Assembly (NCBI GenBank): GCA_032871835.1
Contig: CM065300.1
Span: 66,661,192-66,725,191, forward strand
From: Dipteronia dyeriana
Taxonomy: Eukaryota; Streptophyta; Magnoliopsida; Sapindales; Sapindaceae
Direction of reading: 5' to 3'
Length of the DNA: 64,000 bases
The translations under genes were made by a program, and so were the position numbers. Positions 22,734 to 34,650 of the stretch are shown here, in pieces. The notes below the pieces were generated by a model. It worked only from the letters and a program-made list of their open reading frames with translations. It did not search any database and was not told the DNA's origin. How positions within the stretch are numbered: position 1 is the first letter of the stretch; every line of letters starts with the position of its first letter.

Positions 22734-23687
22734 TCAGTGAGCAGCCAAAGTCATCGGGATCACAGGCATCTCAGTGTGACTCCAAGCAAAAATGTCATTT
22801 AACTCTGTGAGGAGCCCGATCAAACCCTCTTTCACTCCTGGCTCAAGAGTGGCTTCGATTTTGACGACCTTTGAGGGATCATCCATTCGAACAAGAATCT
22901 CTTCTAGCTTATCCACTGGATGGCCGCTGGCCCATTTCCTTCTCTGCTCCTCCTCGTCGGGCACCACAGGGTTATCCACGGGGTGATTTGTGGGTCTTAC
23001 ATCATGGATCATTGTCACCTGGGCAAGTTGTTTCGCTAAAGCTGTTGGATTAATAGACACTACGTAGCATCTCTTGGTTGCTTGCTGGTCACCTCGAACT
23101 TCCTCCACCTTATCTCCTACTGGGAACTTCAGGACGTTGTGGTAAATGGATAGGACCCCTTTCAAAGATGATAAAAATGGCCTTCCTAATATTGTATTGT
23201 AGGCCGACGAAGTATCCACCACCAAGAAGTCTGTCATGATATTCTGTAGAAGAGGTGTGGATCCAATGATCACTGGTAGGATTTTTGATCCCATGGGTAT
23301 GATTGAGTCCCTAGTGAACCCATATAGCGAGGTAGTGCAACTATTGTAGAACCACTGTTTCAAATTCAGTTTTTCCAAGGTGTCTTTAAATAGAACGCCG
23401 ACGTTGCTGCCTGTGTCGACTAGCATACGGTGTACCATGAAGTTGGCAATCTGTACCGTGATCACCATGGGATCATCATGAGGTTGCACGGTGTTGTAGA
23501 CATCTGCTTCGGTGAAAATGTTCTGTGACAACTGAGAGGGGTTGGTCGGGTTCTGGTTGACCTTAAAAATACCCCGCCATTCCTCCAAAGGAGGGACTTT
23601 CCTTGCGTGGTTTTTCCTGGAATTTTTAGAGGTCCTGGCCAGGGTAGGCCCTCCGCTGATGGTATGTATTATCTGGATTTGTTGCAT
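22734..23687 (-). pseudogene. Aspartic protease region of element 1 gag-pol
   Basis: A 317-residue open stretch. MLVDTGSNVGVLF has the aspartic protease DTG active site (aspartate about residue 91) and YNTILGRPFLSSLKG is the flap-side motif of plant gypsy proteases. The C-terminal part (LIGLLTELNDIFAWSHTEM) leads into reverse transcriptase. This is the longest intact frame in the element. The first codon shown is simply the first ATG; the protein was part of a polyprotein. Confidence 0.88.
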
Positions 23688-23827
23688 CAGATCCGCTTGC
23701 TCCTCTTTTCTTTTCTCAGCATGCTCACGGATCTCAGTTATACTTCCCGTCCAGTCTGAATGTTATCCCTGACTTGTTGTAAGAATTCTACCAAACATCC
23801 TCTCCTTATCAAAGCCTCGATCTGATT

Positions 23828-25306
23828 TCACAGGTTATAGCACTCTGAAGTGTTGTGTCCCATGTCTTCGTGAAAGCCATAATACTTATAACGATTTCTC
23901 TTATAGATAGGGGCTTTCACAGGTATGGGCTTTTGCAGTAACCCCTTGTCCCGAATAGCGAGATAAATTGTTTCCCGAGATGCATTTAAGGGGGTGTAAC
24001 GATCATACCCTCTCTCATCTCGAGCTATTGGGGCCATTATCCTGAAAAAAGGTGAAGCTCGCGGAAGAGTTTGTTTTGCAAGATATTTTTCCAATCTGGG
24101 TTGAGAAGTAAGGAAGCGATACGTTGACTTATTGGGGGGTTTGTTCTGGCTTTTCTGAACTTACTCAGGTTTGGGAGCTTCCTTCTTCTGTCGCTTTACG
24201 ACTCTCATATTATCGTGTTCCATTTTGACCTTGAGTTGTTCGGCAAATTCAATTTGCTCCAAAGCCCAATCATAGGCTTCTTGGTAGGTCTCTGGAGGTC
24301 TCTTGGCAAAAGATCGGAATAGCTTACCTACCCACAAGTTCCTTCTGAAGTTGGTGAGGGTTTCTTTCTCGGTGAAGACCCCTATCTGGATGACTTTCTT
24401 TTGGAAACGCTTGACAAAAGCCCGTAGGGTTTCCCCTCTCTCCTCAATCACGTACTATAGATGGATTGGGTTCTTCAATCGGGGCTTAACTCCCTTGAAT
24501 TATGATTAGAAATCGGTCGACAGCTTCGTGAAGGAATACACGCTGCCAGCAGATAGCTTTCTAAACCAGGTCTTAGCGTAATCCATGAGTGTAGTTGGGA
24601 ACATTCGACACATAACGGCCTTAGTCATGTTTCGGACCTCCATCTGTTGAACGAAGCTCTCCAAGTGGCTCAAGTGATCCTCAGTCCAGGAGAATCTGTC
24701 AGTTAGCATTTTGAATTTTGGCGGGAGCTCCGCCTCTAGGATTCTTCTAGTGAAGGAAGCATTCATCTCACTTAGAGGATCTTTCTTGTCCTTCTTGTAC
24801 TTCTCTTTCTTTATCTGTTGGACCTTTTTCTAAAGCTCTGGTAACTGGTCTCTCAGGAATTTACTCTCGGGTTCCCTCGAGTTGATCTCTGTCTGCTTAC
24901 TATCAGACCCTTCTAAAGAACTAGCTGTCTCTACCTGGTCCCTTCCTCAGAGGGGATCTGCTTAGGGGCTTTGCTGACCTTCTACTTCCCTGACTTGGGC
25001 TTCCCTCCTTGAAATTGTTGGGTGGAGAAACTCTCCTCGCTCTCGGGGAAGGATATCTGCCGCAGACTTGACTTGCCTGGGTTGGTAGAGTGGCAACGCT
25101 TTGGGAATGGGGGGCATGGGTCCTAACCTTTCCCGGATAGAAGGTGGGAGTCCCATTCTGTTACGAGCTGGCTCCGGAAGGGTAGGTCCCATGCGATCAA
25201 AGGCGGGTTGCCTAGCCCCAGGCCTACTTGACTCCGCTCGATTGTAGAGGTTTGCTTGCTGGAAAGTAATACCCTCAGCGAGCAGTCGAAGATGGACGTT
25301 TTCCAC
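23828..25306 (-). pseudogene. gag of element 1, decayed
   Basis: The pieces on the minus strand are 25306-24962 (N-terminal, PSIRERLGPMPP), 24766-24506 (retrotransposon gag domain: MCRMFPTTLMDYAKTWFRKL), 24451-24161 (IEERGETLRAFVKRFQKKV, FRSFAKRPPETYQEAYDWAL) and 24094-23828 (YKYYGFHEDMGHNTSECYNL). The last resembles the CxFHxxxGHxTxxC knuckle, but its first cysteine is a tyrosine. Stops between the pieces show decay. Gag forms the particle that packages the RNA. Confidence 0.88.
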
Positions 25307-25550
25307 GAAGGCCGCCGCTTGTTAGTCAAGCTCGACCTGGTTTCCCATAAGGAGATCCAAAGCCCGCACAATGGTTGGCTGGTTTAGGACCTGGCTATGG
25401 AGCCCAGATTTTCTTCCTTTCTTCGGGACCTTTCATGTAGATGCTGCGGAAGGTTGTCCCGATGTGGCTGGCTATCCTTGGGAAGAGCGAAGCCCCATGA
25501 CTCTTTTAAAACAATAAACTTTGTGAATATAAAGATGGTGGTGTGGGAGT

Positions 25551-25568
25551 TCCCCACAGACGGCACCA
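25551..25568 (-). other. Primer-binding site of element 1
   Basis: On the minus strand the 5' LTR is followed after five bases by TGGTGCCGTCTGTGGGGA. This is the form of primer-binding site seen in Tat-lineage elements (tRNA 3' end with TGGYGCCG). The priming tRNA is not confirmed. Confidence 0.7.
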
Positions 25569-25573
25569 GAACG

Positions 25574-26724
25574 TGTTAACGGGAAATTTACTCAGTATAA
25601 CAAATTCCTATTAACGCCCTCGAGACCACTACCGTGGAAGTGGTGGTCGGGGTTGGTACCTTTGATACCTAACCTGCTTAGAATACACACGAATGTTTGT
25701 ATATCAATAACAAGTGGGGACCTAAGTATCAATTACTCATGGAATACAGGGTTCTCTCTCATACGCTCACTCTCTCTCTAGAACGTAGGAAGGTAGTAGC
25801 TTCGTACTTGTCAAATAGTGGACGTCACGACGGCCGTGTTCTGAACACAGAATTTAGGTCCAACAAACTTCTTACTTTGTTTTTTTTTTCTTTTTAGGTA
25901 TATTAATATATGACTGAATCCATTTGAATGGGTGTATCTCCCGCTTTGATTCTCTGAACTCACTTCTCCTTATCGGGCGGGATTCTCTATTTGAAAGTCG
26001 TTGACTCCGAGTAAATAATGGAAGCGATGATATTGTTGACGAAGATAAGTTTGCTTCCTTTTTGGAATCAAACTCTTGACTTGGATGTAAATGTTGGTTA
26101 TTATGTAGATATGTTCTTGTGTGTACTTACGGCATGATTCTTCATGGAGGTTGTTGAGCTAGCCGTTCGTAGTTTTCATAGAGCGAGGTAGATTTAAGCT
26201 TTGGTTCCATTCTAGGAAGCTTGAATGGACATCCTAGTAGGCATTCCTATAAGGTGACATGGATCTGATTCACTTAGAGACCTTCTCCCTCCTCGTATCG
26301 TGGAGGTACAGCGGGGCTCCTGGAAAGGTTGGTGGGCTTCTCGTTCAGGCTATGAATAAAGTCTGACCTCTAAAAGCCTTAACCCGGGGGGGCTTGCTTT
26401 GCTTGTCGGGCTTCTTTCGAATGTTTCTTGAGCTTGGCGACCCTCTCTGACTTTCACGGGGTGGTTGAGAAGCCTGACCCCAGGACCGAGGTTCCCATGT
26501 AGGTGGCCTCGAGAAGCCCGGATTCTAATGCTCATGAGGGGGCTCGATCTGGTCTTGCATATCACCTTCCCTGATAGTTCTGACGCCTGGCGATTCCTCT
26601 GCGCTTCTGCAGGGTAGTTTTATGGTACATCTGGGGTTTCATGAATGTCGATTTTGGGCTTCGATTTGAGCTGGGAGAGTGAAAAATTTCTCTTTGACTC
26701 CTTAGCTAAATTTTACTATTAACA
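25574..26724 (-). repeat. LTR of element 1, right copy (5' LTR)
   Basis: 1,151 bp, TGTTAACGGG at 25574 to ATTAACA at 26724, followed by the GAAAC target duplication. On the minus strand a TATA-like TATATTAATATACC lies near 25896-25910, consistent with the promoter of the element. Confidence 0.92.
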
Positions 26725-26754
26725 GAAACAAAAGGTTAGGGGAATCGAGGCTCA

Positions 26755-27515
26755 TGTTTCACACGGTGTCTTTAGGACAATTTCACCGTATATAACACCA
26801 TATGTGTATAGCGATTATCTCCCAGGATATAATGATCTAACAGTGGAAGTGCAAAGCACAAACCACTCTCAGCGAACTCAAATAAGGTTCGAACTTATTA
26901 AGCACTGAAAGAGAAGAAACGAGAAGAGAGAATAACTATTGCTCTGTAATTTCATGATTCTAAGAATGTGTATTTGAAATGTAGACTAGGGGTTCTTATA
27001 TAACTGAAATCAAAGAGATTGATTTGGAAATTACTTGATAGTTATGTTTTAAATGATAAAGGAAATTTAATTAAAGAATAATCTTTTAAAAGATTTATTC
27101 CTGATTGATCACATATTCTGATTACTTAGTGATCAAGTAAGTATCTGAATCCAAAATTGATCATTGATTCTGATTACTTAGTGATCAAGTAAGTATCAGA
27201 ATCCAAAACGAAAATCAACTATTTCCTTAATTTCCTTAACCAAAACAGAAATTACATTTTTCCTTATCATTCATTTAAAACTGTCTGACTTAGTGAAAAT
27301 AATTAATTATTTCCTTATCAATAAACAGATTTAGGAAAAATTAAATATAGAATAGTAGCAAAATTTTGGTTGTACTCTCACAGTCCAACCGGAGCGGCAT
27401 TCGTATACGTAGGGCACGCCCACACACATGTTGACAAGCTACTATCATATAACTACTTATATACTACATATAAGTGTTTTACCTAACCAATGTGAGATGC
27501 AAATTTTTCCCTACA
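26755..27515 (-). mobile_element. LTR-like segment, possible solo LTR
   Basis: Bounded by TGTTTCACACGG at 26755 and TTTTTCCCTACA at 27515, so that on the minus strand it reads TGTAGGG...GTGTGAAACA with TG...CA ends. No coding sequence is present. The five flanking bases on the two sides do not match, so the limits and the call are tentative. Confidence 0.3.
27113..27210. repeat. Tandem duplication of about 54 bp
   Basis: TCTGATTACTTAGTGATCAA followed by GTAAGTATC-GAATCCAAAA occurs twice, at about 27117 and 27171, with one or two differences. Confidence 0.85.
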
Positions 27516-28197
27516 CAATGGGCTTACTTTGAGACTCAATTTCTCATTCCCCCATTAATCGATTTGTGAGTTTTAGTATTCCACTTCGAAGCTCTCACGA
27601 AGGAGAATTCGAATATACAATGATCTTTCATTTTCCTGAAACCGATCATACTCAAATAACACTCTCAAACCGCTTATTTATCACAAATTCTCCAATAGTT
27701 TGAACCTTACGTTTCGAGTCTTCCTTGCCTTCCGTTAAGCCTTGGAATTTTAATTTAGAAAAATATATTGGGATTATTGTGTGTTGAACCCGTTAGCACA
27801 ACACTAGGAAATGAGATTCCTATAACTAGACAAATTGAATATTTTTTTTAATTGTAAAGTCCTCATTTGTTGATTGGCATATTTCGTGAACAAATCACAT
27901 TTTTAGGGTATTATGTAAGGGTAGCTTAGGCTCTCAAGACCTCAAGAGGAGAAGCACCGAAGGTAAAATTCTTGTGTTTACTTACTTTGAAGAGATAGTT
28001 GCACACACTCACAGATTCATGCATAACTTTAATTCTTATATGTTAAGTGTTTTCTTGTGTGCATTTTGATGACTCTTATTGATTTATTTGCATATTGTAA
28101 TTTAATGTTTTATGTCATGTTTGGCATTAGAATAGGATGCATGTTTCATCACTCTTGAACTTGTTGAAATTGTATGTTTGAGTGTTGAAATTAGGTT
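27516..28197. other. Intergenic, retroelement-like debris
   Basis: No gene is seen. The sequence is unrelated to the flanking LTRs and has no long open frame. Confidence 0.5.
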
Positions 28198-28500
28198 GTG
28201 CGTTGGTGGTGCGCTACTCGACCAGCTCACCTCACTAGCGTAACATTCCAGTGAGTTGTCGCATGTGTTGCGCCACTGGGTTGCACTGCTGCATCAGCGC
28301 AAAGTTGTAAAATGTGGGCGTGCGCTGGTGGTGCGCTACTTGTCTAGCGCAGCCCCACCAACGCAAACATTCCAGAGGATCTGCGCTTGTGTTGCGCCAC
28401 TGGTATGCGCCGCTCATCCAGCGCCTGTTATAAAAATAGGTTGTGAGTTGGTGGTGCGCTACTCGACCAGCGCACGTCACCAGCGCACACAGAGGAAGCT
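28198..28500. repeat. GC-rich tandem repeat, 122-bp unit
   Basis: Two and a half copies starting at 28198, 28320 and 28443, each opening GTGCG-TGGTGGTGCGCTAC and containing several GCGCCAC and CAGCGCA motifs. Base composition is far more GC-rich than the surrounding DNA. The open frames on both strands here only reflect the repeat. Confidence 0.85.
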
Positions 28501-28539
28501 GTAACGTTTTTTTCCAAAACGACCTCACTTTGTTTGGAT

Positions 28540-28540
<1 letters not shown>

Positions 28541-28571
<31 letters not shown>
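28541..28571. repeat. TA dinucleotide microsatellite
   Basis: An uninterrupted TA run of about 29 bases just after the GC-rich tandem repeat. Confidence 0.9.
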
Positions 28572-28572
<1 letters not shown>

Positions 28573-30577
28573 CTCAGTGCTTTGAGGTCGTGGATGAGTT
28601 CAGAACATCACATATTTTCTTTAGAACACATTTCAAAGGAAAAACTCTTCCAAGAACTCATTTTTAATCATTCAAAGCATTCCCATGTGCATCAAAACTT
28701 CATCTTGCATCATATAAGTTTATTTATAGTGCATCAATGGATAGGGTTGCTTCATCACATCTTGTTTGGTAAGTTCTTCACTATCTTCGTACAAGTTAAG
28801 TGTTTTACTTGCTAAACCTTCTCTTCAATTATTTGTATGCTCTTAGAACATTTTCTAGATACAAATTACAGATTGTTGTGATGCCATGATTGAGTGTTGT
28901 ATTGTGATAGCTAGGATTGTTGTTGTTGATAACTTCTAGCTAAATCTTTATGCTTTGCATTTAGATATTGTTTAGGACTCATTGATTGCATTTAGTGATT
29001 GCATTATAGTCATTGCCATGCTTAATGACAACATGTGTTGATTTGGCTTTTATGATAGTTTCGGCTTTTATGATAGTTTCGGCTTTTATGATAGCTTCAT
29101 AGGATTGCTTATTCTATGTTTAGCTAAGCTTTATAACATGTCATTTAGCTCTTGATATCTAGGATTACATTTATTGTCATCTCATAATCCTAGATAAGCA
29201 TATAAGGTACCCTAGCCTTGTTTGTTGCTTGAATATCATCATATGTTCACATAGGGTGTTTATCTCTTCATTTAAGAGAAATAAGTCTTGTGTTGCATCC
29301 GGGAGTAGTTTGCTTCAAACGTAAGCAAATTGGACTAGGTCCACTTAATACCGGGATTAGGTAGTGGTAGTGGGTTATATACCTGGAGTATGTTGTAACG
29401 CCTCTATCATCGGTGGATTCGTTGTTCGAGTGTGGCGCACTTAACAACCAGTGGTTTTTCCTATTTGGAGGGTTTCTACGTATATCTCAAGTGTCTTTAT
29501 TATTTCCGCACTTATTGTGACTAGTTAGGGGTATTTTCGTCTAATTGACCATTAACTAAAATTGGGTAAAATTTGATTCAAATCTATTCCCCCCTACCCC
29601 CCTCCTAGATTAATATTAAACACACCATAATATTTGTTTCATTAATAAAACTTAAAATTTTATTAAAAAATGTGCTTCCACTTTTTTGAACGCCAAACTA
29701 AGGGGTTGTTCAGTAACGTTTTCATTTTTCGTTTTCTGTTTTTTCGTTTTCATTTATTTTTGAAAATTTGATTTATATATTTTTCAGATTTGAAAACATG
29801 TCTGGTAGCAATTGTTGAAAACGATATTTAGAGAATGTGAGCATAAAAAACGTGTATGGTTGTAATACTTGAAAATAGGAAAATAGTAAAAAACGTCTCT
29901 AGTTGAATATTTTCAAAATCATTTTCAACAAATTGTAATAATATAATCAAACTTTCTATATGGTTTAATTCAATTTATCTTCCATAATTATTTTTTGGCA
30001 AAATAGAGTTTATTAATAACAATATATAAAAAAATTATAACAACAATAATAATAAAAGTTAGGTGCCCTTGTATTAATGTCTCTTTCTAAGTTTGACAGA
30101 GTAAAAATATCCCCTTGTTGATAAACTTATAAAACTGTCTTCTATTGAAGTTCACTTTACATGTAATGTCTTCTGGTGGACTGAATTACCCTTCTCATGT
30201 AAATGTAGTTGTAATGACAAAAATACCCATCAACATGTGTTTCCCACAATTACCCTTCCATTTCCCTCATTTCTTCCGTCCACGATTGAACTCCTCCTTT
30301 TCGACATTCTGATACAGTCCCCATCTACTCTCTTCAACTTTTTTCTATCATCTTTAATGCTCCTCATACTTCATCTCCTTTTTCAATTCTCTGATTCCTT
30401 CAGAATTCACATACTCTTTTCAGTCTGATTGGTTCACCATTCACAAACCCTAAAAATAGAGAGATAGAGAGAGCGAGAGAGACGAGATACAGGGACAGGG
30501 ACGACGCGAGACGATGGGTTGCTCTCTTGTGTCTTCATAAGCACATGTTAAGCTTGATTTGTAGTCTAACGGGTTTG
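28572..30577. other. Intergenic, transposon-derived debris
   Basis: No gene is seen. GGCTTTTATGATAGTTTC occurs three times in tandem (29046-29098, 18-bp unit). 29430-29620 resembles the end of an LTR retroelement, with a C-rich ATTCCCCCCTACCCCCC stretch near 29581-29605. 29697-29940 resembles one end of a hAT-type MITE (GGGGTTGTTCAGTAACGTTTTC), but I see no matching second end. 30220-30540 is a pyrimidine-rich then GAGA-rich stretch like the leader of a MULE. Confidence 0.4.
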
Positions 30578-30580
30578 ATT

Positions 30581-32171
30581 CACTACAGAAAAAATATCTA
30601 TCAGTGAAGAAGTATTTTCGACGGCGCTAAATGCATCCGGTAATGGTACATTTTCCGACAGCCATATTAGTGCCGTCAAAAATGAGTAAAAATGTGATGT
30701 CATATTTCTAATGGTCAGTTACCAAAGGAAATAGTTGAATAAGCCATCAATGTTGTCCCCATTTCCGACGGTACTTCTTGTGCCGTCGGAAATGAATAAA
30801 AATGTAATACCACATTTATGACGGCCAATGACCGTCGGAATTAGTCTTTGTGCCGTTGGAAATGAGGAAAAAGTAATACAACATTTCTACGAAAATAGTC
30901 CACATTTCTAACGGCACTAAAAGTGCCTTCGGAAATAATGAAAAAAACAATGCCCAATAGTCAGGAATAGTCGAATAAGTCGTTCCAACGACATAAGAGT
31001 GTCATTGGAAATGCTACAATTTAATTCTAATTAATTTTAAGGGCTATTACACTGTCGAAATGTAGTACTATTTTCTACATTATTTGTTATAGCATTGTCA
31101 TAGAAAAAATAATTAAATTATTCTATAATATTAATAAATAAATTATAATGGAATGTATGTGATAATTTATATACTAAATGTATCATATATATATTAACAC
31201 TTTTTTTTAAAATCACTTTGTCATATTTTTTGCCAAATATTTTGTTTAAATTTTTAATTTTTCAAATATTATGTTTTATATAATGTAAAATAAAAACGTA
31301 AAATTTATGATGATCGCTATAAGAAAATTAGGCAACAGGGACCAAACTTTAGGGATAAAATAATGGTACTAAATAAGAAGTCTACTTTGTGGATACATCT
31401 TACTAAATTAACTAAATATAAAATATAGCAAAATTATTAGTAAGTACATGAACATATAGTTATTTTTAATTATGTTTATTTATAGTATTATATCAGATTA
31501 AAAAAATTTCTGATAATTGTTTTTAATATCTATTTGTTTATCATACAAAATAATTACAAATTTTGCTTAAAAAATAATAATTACTAATTAATAAAAATTA
31601 GTAATTATTTAGTAAAATGTTGGTTATAAAAAATAAAATCAATAACGATATATATTTACTATTTAAAGATATATGAGTAGCAAAATGTAATTTTCAATCA
31701 GATAAGGGAAATATTTTATATATATATATATATATATATTTATTTATTTATTTATTTATTTAAAAAAAACAGTATCTAAATAGTTATATTTAAATAGTAT
31801 ACAAAAAAAATTATTTAATTAGATAGTATGCAAACATATCAATAGCTTATATATAAATTGTATGCAAAACAAAACAGATATATAATTATAGCATAATAGT
31901 AAGAATGGCTCTTATTGTCACTCGGGTCACGGGTTCGAACCACAGAAATTTCATGGAGTTAAGGAAGTTCCAATTGGGCTTGGTGGGCTTGGTGATGTGG
32001 CGTCTGTCGACGTGTCATTTTTTTCTTGACTTTTTCCTTCCGACGGCCATGACCGTCGAAAATGGTAGTATTTGTGACAGCTCGTCGATAAATGGTTTTT
32101 TGTGATGAGCATATTTGTGACAGCCTCCGACTGTATTTAGCCGTCGGAAAAGACCATTTGTTTTTGTAATG
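30581..32171. mobile_element. Non-autonomous CACTA element
   Basis: It starts CACTACAGAAAAA at 30581 and ends TTTTTGTAATG at 32171, whose reverse complement is CATTACAAAAA, a one-base variant of the CACTA end. The 3-bp target duplication ATT is at 30578-30580 and 32172-32174. Subterminal CACTA-type repeats with the core CCGACGGC or GCCGTCGG are dense at about 30610-31010 and again at 32040-32150. The AT-rich middle has no transposase. It inserted into the leader of the MULE-like sequence that continues at 32175. Confidence 0.85.
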
Positions 32172-32174
32172 ATT

Positions 32175-33507
32175 GGATCAATTTGGTTACAGAAAAAAGA
32201 GCTTCGAACAAGTTCCTACTCTATCATTGACTGAATGGAAAGAGTTTCTACAACCCAACAGGTTTGCTTGATAGATTGGAGGAGTAGAATCCTAAAGTCT
32301 TCTAAGGTATGTCACCTCCAAAGTTTCCTTATAGTTGTGATGATTATGCTGACAAGATTTCTATTGTGATTATGTTGAGCGTTTAGTATTTAGTTGACAC
32401 CATAACTTGTGATGTTTAGTGTGGAAGTAATATTGTGGGAAAATGTATATTTTTACACTCATCTATGGTGTTGCAAGGAAATATTTTGGTTTTTATTTTT
32501 TGTTCGTGTGGAGAAATTATGTTATAGTGTCGATGAGTGTCAAGTGAAAGAACATTATAAAAAAAAATGTATATTTGTGCACTAGTCCCCTATGATGTGT
32601 TGGTTATTTTTTCTCTGTTCTTGTATATTTGTGCACTGGTATATTTCATGTTTTTGTTGCTCCTATGTTGGTGTTCCCTGTAGTAGTCTGTTTGTTGGAA
32701 CCATTCACTTTAGAGTACAGATTATGCACCTCTTTTATCATTAACCCAAATGAAAGAACGCAACGTATTTCTTGATTGTTTAGGAACATGGTTATTGTTT
32801 CCCCATTATTGAATTTATTTTTTGTGGAAATTGATTAATCATGTGTTGTTGATTTTGGATAGTAATTTACATTGTTCACCATATCAGTGAAAACAGCATG
32901 TAGAAATTGTCGTTATGTTTGGCATTGTTTGCTTTCTATCCAAAGTTGTATATAGATCATTTGTTTTGTTCTTTCATGATTAATCAATGATCTTTCTCTC
33001 CAAACATTGATAAATGCTTCTTTTTTTTCCCTTTGGTTTATCTATTTTTTGGTTTTGATGAATGGCTATGTTGGAGTTCCGTTGTCCTTTGTCATGTTTT
33101 CTTGGTGGGGATGAAGTATTGTGTGGGGATGTTTTTTTGGAGTTCAAAACTCTATCCAGGGCTTGAAACCCGTGTGTCAGGGCTTGAAATCCCTTTTCAA
33201 CGCTTGAAATCCTTATACATGGCTTAAAATCTATGTACAGAGTTTTAAAAATAATTGTCCATGGCTTTAAAAGTCCATGCCCTGGGCTTCAAAATCAATC
33301 TTTTTACTTACCATTAGGCTACAAGCAATTGATTTTAGTTGTTTAGATTCCAAAGTAATTGTTTCTATCCTTAGAGATCAATGTCTTCAATATAGGTTCA
33401 AAAATTGATCTAGAGATTTCAGATTGTCCTTTTTATTATTATTATTATTATTATATTACTTCATTTCAAATCTTATTTACTTTAATAACATTTTCAGGGT
33501 CTACGGA
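32175..33507. other. Leader region of a second MULE-like element
   Basis: No intact gene. It lies between the CACTA insertion and the first recognisable transposase exon. It includes the short minisatellite at 33140-33300 and an ATT run at 33437-33460. Assignment to the MULE rests on position and on similarity of layout to the 6544-14633 element. Confidence 0.4.
33140..33300 (+). repeat. Minisatellite of about 20 bp
   Basis: About eight degenerate copies of a 20-22-base unit close to GCTTGAAATCCCTTTTCAAC. It precedes the transposase exons, as the GATCGAG minisatellite does in the first MULE. Confidence 0.8.
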
Positions 33508-34650
33508 TACGATGTCTGGCTTCTTAGTGCACTACGATAGACATTGGATTGGTAACCAGGTGATGGGTCCAATTTCTTTTGCATGTAATGAAGACATAAC
33601 AAAATATAGTAAATTGGTGGAAACAATGTCACCGGATTGAGGTTAGTAGCGACATATTCCATTTAAGGATAAGTTCAAAGCTTATAACGGCGAAAGGGAG
33701 TTGTACATTATCCATTATGACCGACGCTAATGTATCTTGTTTGCTTTGTCAGAATTAATCTAGTTGGATTGAAATTAAGGTAAAAGTCATAGAAAGATCT
33801 ATAAAACCAAGGCCAGCTAAAAATGTACTTCAAACTTCGATGAAGTCAAGAAATACAACAATCCAATCATGTATACCGATGGCTTTTAAACTCTCTGGTA
33901 ATTCAGAATCCCTAGTTGATACCCCATATTTCAAGTCAGTGAGTGGTCGCAACCATCGTTTGAGTCTGTGGCTTCCCCCGGAATTTCATTGGTTGAGAAA
34001 GATCAGTGCACTCTAGCATCGACTAATAAGCATACAGACTCATCCGATTCAGAAGATGAGTCTGGCAGTGATAGGCAAGCCTCAACAGGAGGTAGAGAAG
34101 CTTTAACATATATACCCAACATTTCTACACCCTCTACAACGACAAGGTGGATAATACATAGGTCAGAACTGTATGCAATTCAACCCATTAGGTCAAAAGA
34201 CTTGTTTGATGACAGTAGACGCTTAGGTCCAATATACAAAGGACAGATATTCAAGGACAAGAAAACATTGAAAGGGGCTATAGGCATGCATGCATTGACA
34301 CAGAGGTTTGAGTACAAGGTTGGACGATAGAATCATACACGATTCGTCATAACATGTAAGAAGAGAGATTGTCATTGGGTCTTTAAAGTAGGGAAATCGA
34401 GAAATGAAAACTATAACGTAGATTTTCACCGTGTGAGTTCCCATGTAATAGTGGAATTGTTTTCAAGAAATTTTACTAATCCAGGATGCAACATCTGTCC
34501 TAAAGATATAATTTTTGACATGAGGGATAAGCACGACATAAACCTCTCCTATAACAAAGCCTATAGATCAAAGGATTTACATACGGTTTTCAGTGATCCA
34601 TGGGAGTCCTTGCATACTTTTTCAAAAGCGTATTATGTAATGAAATATAC
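33508..34650 (+). pseudogene. 5' part of a MULE transposase, truncated
   Basis: The first piece (33511-33640) starts MSGFLVHYDRHWIGNQVMG. After decayed sequence, 33968-34330 reads through an acidic linker (SSDSEDESGSD) into the MuDR DNA-binding domain (IYKGQIFKDKKTLKGAIGMH, FEYKVGR, then a TAG). It continues NHTRFVITCKKRDCHWVFKV and, at 34433-34650, HVIVELFSRNFTNPGCN, IIFDMRDKHDINLSYNKAYR and FSDPWESLHTFSKAYYVMK. At that point the protein leaves the MULE family and the ~163-bp satellite begins in the same frame. The catalytic DDE part is absent. A possible intron acceptor is the AG at 33497-33498. Confidence 0.8.

Larger units (their letters stand above)
14754..26724 (-). mobile_element. Full-length Tat-lineage Ty3/gypsy retrotransposon (element 1)
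   Basis: The element is 11,971 bp and is transcribed from right to left. It has two LTRs of about 1,150 bp with TGTTAA...TTAACA ends, a GAAAC target duplication, a primer-binding site just inside the right LTR, and gag, protease, reverse transcriptase, RNase H, a second RNase H and integrase in Ty3/gypsy order. A gene on the opposite strand lies between integrase and the 3' LTR. The double RNase H and the antisense gene fit the Tat lineage (Retand-like). All coding parts carry stops or frameshifts, so it is a dead copy. It inserted about 110 bp from the MULE end. Confidence 0.92.

Noticed and set aside
28235..28528. 97-residue minus-strand frame and 82-residue plus-strand frame
   Set aside because: Both arise from the GC-rich 122-bp tandem repeat and have no family match.
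33033..33227. 64-residue plus-strand frame
   Set aside because: It covers the ~20-bp minisatellite and lacks any domain or splice context.
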